Source: an uncultured Acetatifactor sp.
GTDB taxonomy: Bacteria; Bacillota; Clostridia; Lachnospirales; Lachnospiraceae
DNA: 53,016 nt
Direction: 5' to 3'
NCBI GenBank assembly: GCA_910587555.1
Contig: CAJULV010000005.1
Location: forward strand, 1-53,016
A program made the translations under genes and the position numbers. The notes under the pieces were generated by a model. It ran no database searches. It was not told the DNA's origin and saw nothing but the letters and a program-made list of their open reading frames with translations. Positions 33,177 to 40,887 of this stretch are shown piece after piece; within the stretch, counting starts at the first letter, position 1; every line of letters begins with the position of its first letter.

Positions 33177-33695
33177 ATGACATTTTATGTGGAAAATGAG
33201 ACGGATGGGGAACTGCCTTTTCAGGCAGAGGATGTGGTGAAGCTGGTATGCGAAGCCGTGCTGGAAGCGGAGAACTGCCCTTATGAGGTACAGGTTAATG
33301 TAGTACTGACGGATAATGCGGGAATTCATGAGCTGAACCGTGAATACCGGGGAATAGACCGGGAAACAGATGTTCTATCCTTTCCGAATGTGGACTTTTC
33401 AGAGGAAGGCGTCTTTGAAATCGACGAGGACAGAGAGGCGGATTATTTTGATCCGGATACGGGGGAACTGCTCCTGGGGGATATCATGGTATCTGTGGAA
33501 AAGGTATTCCAGCAGGCAGAAAGCTTCGGCCACAGTGTCGAAAGGGAGTTCGCATTCCTTGTGGCGCACAGCATGCTGCATCTGTGCGGATATGACCATA
33601 TGGAAGATGAGGAGCGCCTGGTTATGGAGCGGAAGCAGGAAGCGATATTGCAGGGGTTGAATATTACAAGAGAACAGGGAACTGCCCTAAGATGA
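33177..33695 (+). CDS. ybeY: endoribonuclease YbeY
   Basis: A 172-residue metal-dependent RNase for rRNA maturation and ribosome quality control. The zinc triad is H-x3-H-x5-H at His131, His135 and His141 (HSMLHLCGYDH), with the preceding RGIDRETDVLSFP motif. Start ATG 33177 is fixed by TGGAGGAACGAT immediately upstream. An acidic insertion around 73-95 (EEGVFEIDEDREADYFD) is longer than in E. coli YbeY and typical of clostridial versions. It follows phoH after a 105-bp gap. Confidence 0.94.
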   Translation: MTFYVENETDGELPFQAEDVVKLVCEAVLEAENCPYEVQVNVVLTDNAGIHELNREYRGIDRETDVLSFPNVDFSEEGVFEIDEDREADYFDPDTGELLLGDIMVSVEKVFQQAESFGHSVEREFAFLVAHSMLHLCGYDHMEDEERLVMERKQEAILQGLNITREQGTALR

Positions 33696-33746
33696 TCCGT
33701 ACCGGTAGTTTTGCGGCAGTTCCCTCTGAAAATTCGAGGGATGAAG

Positions 33747-35342
33747 ATGAATCAGGCGGAGATAAAGAGAAGGCAGGCGGAAGAAGTTGCCAATATATTG
33801 GCTGTGATAACTGTATTTATATTGGGAAATCGAATTGCAGAGGGCGGAATTACGTATATATCTGCGGCGGTGTCCGCCTGTACACTGGCAGGGATTGCTG
33901 TCAGCGGAAGTCTGGCAGATGTGCTGGGAAAGCTGCTCCGCAGCCGCAGAAACAAGGGACAGTACAGGAATATACTGGAACTGAGAAGGAGCGCGCTGCT
34001 TTTCCACGGTGCCCTGGGACTGTTGGGCGCCTTGCTGCTGATACTGTTTGCGGGCGGCATTGCGGACGGTATTTTTCAGATCCCTTACAGTACTTTTATT
34101 ATCATGATGCTGGCGCCCGTGGTATTGCTCAGGACAGTCACCAGCGTACTGCAGGGATATTTTCAGGGGGAAGCGGCGGAATTGCCGAGGGCGGTATCCG
34201 GTATCCTGCGGCAGTTTTTTCTGCTGGGCTTCGGGCTTTTATTTGGGGGCATGCTGGAAAGCTATGGTGAAAAGGTCAGCAGCCTGCTGAAGGAAAGCCG
34301 TTTTACCCCCATGTACGGCTGCATGGGGATTGCGCTGGCGGCAGGCCTTGCGGAAATCCTGATGATTCTGTTCCTGGCCATTCTGTTCAAAAGCAGCCGA
34401 CGCAGTGAACGGAAGCTGAAACAGGACGGCATGTATGCCGGAGACTCTGCATGGGACTGCGTCCGGATTCTCTGCATCGGCAGATGGCCGCAGGTTCTGA
34501 CGGAACTGCTGCTGTTCCTGCCGCTGCCGCTGGGCATGGTATTGTGGGGCAGGAGGGCAGCGCAGGCACCGGAAACGATTTCTCAATACGATGTCTACGG
34601 AGGGAAATACCTGGTCATATGCGGTGTGCTGCTGTTCCTGCTCTCTATTCCGGTACTGCCTGTTTTGGGAAGGGTGTTTACGCATTTCAGAAGGGATGAG
34701 GGGCGACTGGCCAGGACGGCGTTTCAGTCCGGGGTCCATGCCTGCCTGGTACACGGCATTTTCCTTTCGGTGTACATGGCTGTTATGGCAGCGCAGGCAG
34801 CAGCCCTCCTGGGAGGTGCGGACAGCGGGCTGCTGAAGCAGATGCTCCAGGGCGGTTCGGCCGTAATCGCTTTTGTGCCGCTTGCCGCCTTCTTTTTGCG
34901 GTTTCTGCAGGCCATGGGGAAAAAATATTTTCTTCTGGGAGCGGCGGGCATGGCAGATGTGGTTTTCATAATTACGTTTCTGCTTTTCTCAAAGCGGGAA
35001 ATCCTGTCCCTGGTGTATGGCGGTGTGGCAGGTACCCTTGTGCTGTGCGTTATAGCGGGCGTGCTTTCCTTCCGCCTGCTCAGGATAGGGATGGACTGGC
35101 TGAATGTCCTGGCGGTACCTTTGGGCGCCGGAGGAATATCGGGACTGGTGTGCATGCTCTTAAACCGGCTCTTTGCAGGCCTGGGCGCACTTCCCGCAAT
35201 GCTGCTGGCATTTTTGATATCGGGCATGCTCTACTGGATTTTGCTCCTGGTGCTTCGAAATATTAAGGAACAGGAGCTGGAAACCTTTCCGGGAGGACGG
35301 CTGCTTGCCGTACTCGGTCAGAGGATGCATTTATACTCGTAA
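33747..35342 (+). CDS. polytopic membrane protein of the MATE/MVF superfamily (SpoVB/polysaccharide-flippase-like)
   Basis: About 531 residues, with 12-14 predicted membrane helices spread over the whole length and short polar loops. The region IPYSTFIIMMLAPVVLLRTVTSVLQGYFQG (conserved P-x(n)-R...GYFQG) is the hallmark of the SpoVB/RfbX lipid-II or polysaccharide flippase group; the ending with LLNRLFAGLG...LLVLRNIKE also fits. SpoVB acts in spore cortex synthesis in Bacillus. Position inside the yqfC-yqfD-ybeY block supports a sporulation role, but this is inferred. GAGGG supports ATG 33747; two earlier in-frame starts exist (33741 and upstream). Confidence 0.8.
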   Translation: MNQAEIKRRQAEEVANILAVITVFILGNRIAEGGITYISAAVSACTLAGIAVSGSLADVLGKLLRSRRNKGQYRNILELRRSALLFHGALGLLGALLLILFAGGIADGIFQIPYSTFIIMMLAPVVLLRTVTSVLQGYFQGEAAELPRAVSGILRQFFLLGFGLLFGGMLESYGEKVSSLLKESRFTPMYGCMGIALAAGLAEILMILFLAILFKSSRRSERKLKQDGMYAGDSAWDCVRILCIGRWPQVLTELLLFLPLPLGMVLWGRRAAQAPETISQYDVYGGKYLVICGVLLFLLSIPVLPVLGRVFTHFRRDEGRLARTAFQSGVHACLVHGIFLSVYMAVMAAQAAALLGGADSGLLKQMLQGGSAVIAFVPLAAFFLRFLQAMGKKYFLLGAAGMADVVFIITFLLFSKREILSLVYGGVAGTLVLCVIAGVLSFRLLRIGMDWLNVLAVPLGAGGISGLVCMLLNRLFAGLGALPAMLLAFLISGMLYWILLLVLRNIKEQELETFPGGRLLAVLGQRMHLYS

Positions 35343-35469
35343 ATATATTGACGCTTACCTGAATAAACTGGGCAAAAAAGGCTGATACTGATTAATACAA
35401 AGAAGAAATGCCGTTATTGTGAACTATTGTGAACGCATGAACCCTAACATGAACGGCATGGGGGTCAGT

Positions 35470-36192
35470 ATGAGATTATTGAAGAGTATCAGCTTATTTG
35501 TCCTGTATCCGCTGTGTATGCTGGGTCTTGGCTTCTATGCAGGCGTGGAGGCATCCCATTTTTTCTACCCGGAAGGGCAGGATAAAAAACAGGAATCTCT
35601 GTTTGAAGGGCTGCCTGTGGTGACGCCCGAACCGGAAGAAGCCATACAGGAACCGGTACCGGTTCCGGACGACAGACTTGACTACGGAGTTGTAATGGAT
35701 GAGGAAAACGCCGGCGATGAGGACGCGGAGGAAGTCCTTTTTTCTGCGGAAACCCTCTGTGTCGATACGGAGTATGTGCTGGAGGAAACGGATGTGCTGT
35801 ATCATACGGTAGTGGAAACCGTATGGCGGCTTCCGGATAAATATGTGGGAATGAACAGGGAGCAGTTCCTGCAGGCGATGGATGTGTATGAAGCGTTTCC
35901 CCCGCTGTCCGAGCTGGAGAGGGGGTTCGTAGGGCTGGAAGTGCTTTCCTTTTCCAGGGAACGCGTGGTGGTGCAGATGAACTACAAGTATGTTCAGCCC
36001 AGCAGCAGCTTTTACCTTGCGGCCTATGACAATAAGGTAATCGTTTACCTGGAGGACAAAAAAACGGTTTACATCGAAACCGGAATCCTTCTGGATTCCC
36101 TGCCGGGTGAGATACAGCAAAGCATCATGGAAATGATGTGGATAGAAAACGAAGAGAAACTCTACAATTTCCTGGAAAACTATTCCAGCTGA
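35470..36192 (+). CDS. membrane-anchored hypothetical protein, possibly BofC-C-terminal-like
   Basis: About 240 residues with one N-terminal signal-anchor (LLKSISLFVLYPLCMLGLGF). An acidic, Pro/Glu-rich linker follows to about residue 95. The C-terminal half (YVGMNREQFLQAM...VVQMNYKY...YLAAYDNKVIVYLEDKKTVYIETGI) resembles BofC C-terminal domains: a small beta-rich unit with a Y-L-x3-D-x-K-V/I-x-V-Y core. BofC in Bacillus controls SpoIVB signalling across the forespore membranes. The match is by eye and weak. Context (sporulation neighbours) is consistent. Start is unsure: a GTG at 35419 is in frame, but GGGGG precedes ATG 35470. A sigma-E-like ATATT...AATAAACT lies at 35345-35369, though its spacer is one or two bases short. 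Confidence 0.5.
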   Translation: MRLLKSISLFVLYPLCMLGLGFYAGVEASHFFYPEGQDKKQESLFEGLPVVTPEPEEAIQEPVPVPDDRLDYGVVMDEENAGDEDAEEVLFSAETLCVDTEYVLEETDVLYHTVVETVWRLPDKYVGMNREQFLQAMDVYEAFPPLSELERGFVGLEVLSFSRERVVVQMNYKYVQPSSSFYLAAYDNKVIVYLEDKKTVYIETGILLDSLPGEIQQSIMEMMWIENEEKLYNFLENYSS

Positions 36193-36222
36193 GGAAATTG
36201 GGAACGGAACAGGAGAATGACA

Positions 36223-37509
36223 ATGGGATGTTCAGTGGGCGTTGTGGGAGCCGGAGCCGCTGGAATGACGGCGGCAATCACGGCGGCAAGGTGCGGGTCC
36301 GCCGTGACGCTGCTGGAGGGAAATGACAGGCCGGGCAGAAAGCTATTATCCACCGGGAACGGAAAATGCAATCTCGGAAACGAAAAACTGGATATGGAAG
36401 AATACTATACCCAATCCCCTGATTTTCTGGAAAAATGCCTCGCACGGTTTGGCACAGAGGACACCGCAGCTTTCTTTCAGGAAATCGGATTGATGCTGAA
36501 GCAAAAGAAGGGCTGTCTCTATCCCATGTCGGAACAGGCATCCTCCGTGCTGGACGTACTCCGGTATGAGCTTGCCAGGCAGAACGTACGGATCGTGACG
36601 GAGTGCAAGGTAGACCGTATCGAAGTACCCGCGGGAACCGGCAGCCGTAAAGGGCGGGAATTGGGCAGGAAATTCCAGCAACCGCCGGGCAGCCGGATAA
36701 ATGCCGGCATAAAGGTAACGGCTGCCGGGAAGGTGTATTGCTTCGACCGTGTCATCCTTGCCTGCGGCGGACAGGCCATGCCGAAGACGGGTTCAGACGG
36801 CAGCGGATATCGGCTGGCGGAGAAGCTGGGACACAGCTTGGTTCCGGTGGTGCCTGCGCTGGTGCAGCTGCGGTGTAAAGAGGACTATTTGAAGTCGGTA
36901 GCGGGCGTGAGGGCAGACGCCCTGGTGACGGTTATCACCGGAAGCGGAAAATCCATACGGGAGCGGGGGGAACTGCAGCTGACGGATTACGGCATTTCGG
37001 GGATTCCCGTATTCCAGGTCAGCCGTGCGGTAAACTACATATTGCGGAAGGAACGGGATGTGGAAGTCCGGATAGATTTCCTGCCGGATATTCCGGCGGA
37101 AGCTCTGCGGCACTTTGCGGAGAAACGGGCATCCCTGCGGAAAGGCTGCACGGTGGAAGCATTTTTTACGGGAATCCTGAATAAGAAGCTGATGCTTCTC
37201 TTTATCCGGCTGGCAGGGCTGAAGGCCGCCGAAGATGCGGCATCCGCGGACCCGAAAAAGATGCGCATGGTTTACAGCCTTTGCAGATGCTTTACGGTAC
37301 ACGTCATCGGCAGCAACACCTACGACAATGCCCAGGTATGCGCAGGAGGCGTACCCCTTGACGAAGTGACGGAACAGTTGGAATCCAGAAAAGCGCCCGG
37401 AATCTATTTTGCGGGCGAGATCCTGGATGTGGACGGAAAATGCGGCGGATACAACCTGCATTGGGCGTGGTGCAGCGGACACATTGCAGGCGCGGCTGCT
37501 GCCGAATAA
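36223..37509 (+). CDS. FAD-dependent oxidoreductase, HI0933/BaiN-like family
   Basis: A 428-residue flavoprotein. Dinucleotide-binding motif VVGAGAAGMTAA near the start, LLEGNDRPGRKLLSTGNGKCN (the family's hallmark segment, residues about 31-51), and a C-terminal FAD motif GIYFAGEILDVDGKCGGYNLHWAW. HI0933-like proteins include BaiN, proposed to reduce bile acid intermediates, and many of unknown substrate. AGGAG seven bases before ATG 36223 decides the start over ATG 36217. It follows the BofC-like gene after 30 bp and precedes a second, unrelated flavoprotein. Confidence 0.9.
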   Translation: MGCSVGVVGAGAAGMTAAITAARCGSAVTLLEGNDRPGRKLLSTGNGKCNLGNEKLDMEEYYTQSPDFLEKCLARFGTEDTAAFFQEIGLMLKQKKGCLYPMSEQASSVLDVLRYELARQNVRIVTECKVDRIEVPAGTGSRKGRELGRKFQQPPGSRINAGIKVTAAGKVYCFDRVILACGGQAMPKTGSDGSGYRLAEKLGHSLVPVVPALVQLRCKEDYLKSVAGVRADALVTVITGSGKSIRERGELQLTDYGISGIPVFQVSRAVNYILRKERDVEVRIDFLPDIPAEALRHFAEKRASLRKGCTVEAFFTGILNKKLMLLFIRLAGLKAAEDAASADPKKMRMVYSLCRCFTVHVIGSNTYDNAQVCAGGVPLDEVTEQLESRKAPGIYFAGEILDVDGKCGGYNLHWAWCSGHIAGAAAAE

Positions 37510-37540
37510 GACGATAAAATGCATAAAAAGAGGTATTTAT

Positions 37541-39184
37541 ATGCTCAGAGTGAACCAGGTAAAAGTGAAGCCGGAGCATTCCGCTGCCGATTTGAAGAGA
37601 AGTACGGCCAGGGTCCTGAGGGTTCCTGAAGAGAATATTAAAACGTTAAAAGTAATACGAAAATCCATTGATGCCAGAAAAAAGCCCCATGTGGAATACA
37701 GCTATTCGGTGGATGCGGACGTGAAAGAGGAAGAGAAAATCCGCCGCCGTTTTCGCGGAAAAGAAAACCTGGTATGCGATTCCGAGCAGAAAGCATATCG
37801 CTTTCCGGATCCGGGAATACGCATACAGAAAACCCCTGCCGTCATAGTGGGAACGGGACCGGCAGGCCTGTTCTGCGGTTATTTTCTGGCGCTGCACGGA
37901 TATCACCCCATTCTTCTGGAACGCGGAAAATGCGTGGAGGAGCGCTGCAGGGATGTGGACGAATTCTGGGAGACAGGGAAGCTGAAATCCGAATCCAACG
38001 TACAGTTCGGAGAAGGCGGTGCGGGTACCTTCTCCGACGGCAAGCTGAATACGCTGGTAAAAGACAGGGACGGGCGGGGACGGGCCGTCCTGGAGACCTT
38101 TGTCAGATTCGGGGCAGAGGAGCGTATCTGCTACGAGGCCAAACCACATATGGGGACGGATGTACTCTGCGGTGTGATAAAGCGGATGCGGGAGGAAATT
38201 ATACGGCTGGGCGGCCAGGTCCGCTTCGAGAGCAGGGTGACGGATATCGAACTGGAATGCGGCCAGGTGGCCGGTGTTGTCATTAACGGGGAAGAACGGC
38301 TGGCATGCGCGCAGCTGGTTCTGGCAATCGGCCACAGTGCCAGGGATACGTTTGCCATGCTGCAGGCCAGGCAGGTTCCCATGGAGGCGAAAGCCTTTGC
38401 CGTGGGGCTGCGGGTGGAGCATCCGCAGCCAATGATCAACGAAAGCCAGTACGGAATGCCTGATCCGGGCATCCTGGGGGCTGCTCCATACAAGGTGGCG
38501 GCAAAAGCGAAAAACGGAAGGGGTGTTTATTCCTTCTGCATGTGCCCCGGAGGGTATGTGGTAAATGCTTCCTCAGAACCCGGCCACACGGCGGTAAACG
38601 GTATGAGCTACAGAACACGGGACGGTAAAAATGCAAACAGCGCTGTCATTGTGACGGTAACGCCCGGGGATTTTGGCGGTGAGAGCGATGCCCTGGCAGG
38701 AATTGCGTTTCAAAGACAGCTGGAGCGGCGCGCTTATGAGTCCGGCGAAGGCCGAATTCCGGTTCAGCGATACGAAGATTTCAAAAGCCGGGTGCTTGGC
38801 TGCGGACAGAATACAGTCCAATCGGATTCGACTTTTCAGCCGCAGTGTAAAGGGCAGTACCAATGGGCTGACTTATCGAAAATCCTTCCGGCAGAGTGCA
38901 ATGCCGCCATTGTGGACGGAATGGAGGCCTTTGCCGCACAGATTAAGGGATTCAACAGTCCTGACGCCTGTCTGTCCGGAGTGGAAAGCCGTACCTCGTC
39001 TCCGGTGAGGATTCTGCGGGACGATTCGATGCAGTCGCAGCTTCGGGGACTGTACCCATGCGGGGAAGGCGCCGGCTATGCGGGGGGGATTATGTCCGCT
39101 GCCATGGACGGCATTCGGGTGGCGGAAAAGATTGCGGCGGAATTTCATCCCTGCCATACGGAAGGCGGAGGAGACAGGATATAA
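37541..39184 (+). CDS. FAD-dependent dehydrogenase, COG2509 family
   Basis: A 547-residue flavoprotein. An N-terminal domain of about 95 residues (MLRVNQVKVKPEHSAADLK ...) precedes a Rossmann fold with VIVGTGPAGLFCG, followed by LLERGKCVEER and NVQFGEGGAGTFSDGKLNT, the latter a family signature. The C-terminus carries GLYPCGEGAGYAGGIMSAAMDG for FAD binding. The family is widespread in anaerobes and its substrate is unknown. AAAAGAGG precedes the ATG. Placed 31 bp after the HI0933-like gene; the pgeF gene follows after 35 bp, so the three are probably co-transcribed. Confidence 0.9.
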   Translation: MLRVNQVKVKPEHSAADLKRSTARVLRVPEENIKTLKVIRKSIDARKKPHVEYSYSVDADVKEEEKIRRRFRGKENLVCDSEQKAYRFPDPGIRIQKTPAVIVGTGPAGLFCGYFLALHGYHPILLERGKCVEERCRDVDEFWETGKLKSESNVQFGEGGAGTFSDGKLNTLVKDRDGRGRAVLETFVRFGAEERICYEAKPHMGTDVLCGVIKRMREEIIRLGGQVRFESRVTDIELECGQVAGVVINGEERLACAQLVLAIGHSARDTFAMLQARQVPMEAKAFAVGLRVEHPQPMINESQYGMPDPGILGAAPYKVAAKAKNGRGVYSFCMCPGGYVVNASSEPGHTAVNGMSYRTRDGKNANSAVIVTVTPGDFGGESDALAGIAFQRQLERRAYESGEGRIPVQRYEDFKSRVLGCGQNTVQSDSTFQPQCKGQYQWADLSKILPAECNAAIVDGMEAFAAQIKGFNSPDACLSGVESRTSSPVRILRDDSMQSQLRGLYPCGEGAGYAGGIMSAAMDGIRVAEKIAAEFHPCHTEGGGDRI

Positions 39185-39219
39185 GGGCGGCACGAGAAAG
39201 CCGGGAAAGGCGCAGAATA

Positions 39220-40086
39220 ATGATATTTGTAAAGGAAACGGATGCCCGGACAGAGGAGAATCAGCCACTTCTGCAGCACAGTGTCAGGAATGCCGACGGC
39301 ACCCTGCTGGAGTATCTGACATTTCCGCTTCTGGAGAAGACGGGTATTGTGAGACACTTGTTCAGCACGCGCCTGGGCGGTGTCAGCAAAGGCATGTATG
39401 CTTCCATGAACCTGGGATTTACCAGAGGCGACAGCGAAGAGGCTGTTATGGAAAACCATAAACGCATTGCCGATATTTTAGGCTGTGATATAGGGGATAT
39501 GACGGCATCCCACCAGACCCACACCACCAATATCCGCAGAATAACCGGTGCTGACAGAGGAAAGGGAATTACCCGTGAAAGAGATTACACGGATGTGGAC
39601 GGGCTGATAACGGAGGAATCGGGGATTGTCCTTGTGACATATTATGCAGACTGCGTGCCCCTTTATTTCGTGGACCCTGTCCGCAGGGCAATCGGGCTGG
39701 CCCATTCCGGCTGGCGGGGAACGGCTGAGAAAATGGGGGCGTGTATGGTGAAAGCCATGCATGACGCTTTTGGAAGCCGTCCGGAGGCGCTTTATGCCGC
39801 CATCGCCCCGTCCATCTGCCGGGACTGCTACGAGGTCAGCGAGGACGTGGCAGAGCGGTTTACGGATTTGGGAGATGATATTGTCCGGCCGGGGAAAGCA
39901 CCCGGCAAATATCAGCTGGATCTGTGGCTTGCCAATAAAAGGATATTGGAACAGGCAGGCATCCCGGGGCAGCAGATTGCCGTAACGGACCTGTGTTCCT
40001 GCCATAACAGCGCCTACCTTTTTTCACACAGGGCAAGCGGCGGAAAGAGAGGAAACTGCGGTGCATTTCTGATGCTGGAGCCGTAG
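39220..40086 (+). CDS. pgeF: peptidoglycan editing factor PgeF (laccase-domain, YfiH family)
   Basis: A 288-residue cytoplasmic purine-nucleoside-phosphorylase-like/laccase-domain protein. Hallmarks: SHQTHT (metal-binding histidine), TYYADCVPLYF with the catalytic Cys, HSGWRGT, and PSICRDCYEVS, then a final CSCHNS...SHRASGGKRG. Homologues edit the nucleotide precursors of peptidoglycan and also act on adenosine. Start ATG 39220 follows GGGAAAGG; the longer frame overlaps the upstream flavoprotein and is rejected. Length is about 20 residues longer than average because of the N-terminal segment. Confidence 0.92.
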   Translation: MIFVKETDARTEENQPLLQHSVRNADGTLLEYLTFPLLEKTGIVRHLFSTRLGGVSKGMYASMNLGFTRGDSEEAVMENHKRIADILGCDIGDMTASHQTHTTNIRRITGADRGKGITRERDYTDVDGLITEESGIVLVTYYADCVPLYFVDPVRRAIGLAHSGWRGTAEKMGACMVKAMHDAFGSRPEALYAAIAPSICRDCYEVSEDVAERFTDLGDDIVRPGKAPGKYQLDLWLANKRILEQAGIPGQQIAVTDLCSCHNSAYLFSHRASGGKRGNCGAFLMLEP

Positions 40087-40178
40087 GCGAACCGGAATAC
40101 GGAAGTTCGTGCCGGCGACGGCGGATGAATTTCCCTGGTTCTAATGAACACAGCAATCTACAGGAACGGAGCGGAAAG

Positions 40179-40871
40179 ATGGCAAATATACTTGTATGTG
40201 ATGATGACAGAGAAATCGTTGACGCAATTGAAATCTATCTGAAACAGGACGGTTACCGTATTTTTAAGGCATATGACGGGGAACAGGCCATGGATATTAT
40301 GAAAAAGGAAGAAATCCATCTGCTGATTATGGATATTATGATGCCGAAGCTGGACGGTATCCGGGCAACGCTGAAAATCAGGGAATACAGCAGTATTCCC
40401 ATTATCATGCTGTCCGCTAAATCAGAGGACACAGACAAAATCCTGGGGTTGAATATCGGCGCGGACGATTACATTATCAAACCCTTTAACCCGCTGGAGC
40501 TGGCAGCCAGGGTAAAATCCAATCTCCGCCGATATACTTTACTGGGAAGCCTGAACCCGGAGAGCAAGGCCGTCTATCAGACCGGCGGACTGGTCATCAA
40601 TGACGATACCAAGCAGGTCACCGTGGACGGAGAAGCGGTGAAAATGACGCCTATAGAATACAATATCCTGCTGCTGCTGATGAAAAACCAGGGCAGGGTA
40701 TTTTCCATCGACCAGATTTATGAGAGCATTTGGAATGAGGACGCCATCGGCGCAGACAACACGGTTGCGGTACATATCCGTCATATCCGTGAGAAGATAG
40801 AAATCAATCCCCGGGAACCCAGATACCTGAAGGTAGTCTGGGGCGTGGGCTATAAAATAGACAGACAATAG
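40179..40871 (+). CDS. OmpR/PhoB-type response regulator
   Basis: A 230-residue two-component regulator. Receiver domain: acidic pocket Asp8-Asp10, phospho-acceptor Asp52 in LLIMDIMMPKLDG, Thr/Ser site MLSAKSE, and conserved Lys in YIIKPF. The C-terminal winged helix (about 135-228) has TPIEYNILLLLMKNQG and AVHIRHIREKIE...VWGVGYKID, as in the VanR/OmpR group. The kinase gene starts 16 bases after its stop. GCGGAAAG precedes the ATG. DNA targets are unknown. Confidence 0.94.
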   Translation: MANILVCDDDREIVDAIEIYLKQDGYRIFKAYDGEQAMDIMKKEEIHLLIMDIMMPKLDGIRATLKIREYSSIPIIMLSAKSEDTDKILGLNIGADDYIIKPFNPLELAARVKSNLRRYTLLGSLNPESKAVYQTGGLVINDDTKQVTVDGEAVKMTPIEYNILLLLMKNQGRVFSIDQIYESIWNEDAIGADNTVAVHIRHIREKIEINPREPRYLKVVWGVGYKIDRQ

Positions 40872-40887
40872 GAAGAGAATATTCCGT

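Noticed and set aside
31971..33329. 452-codon minus-strand frame across phoH
   Set aside because: Antisense to phoH and ybeY, with atypical composition.
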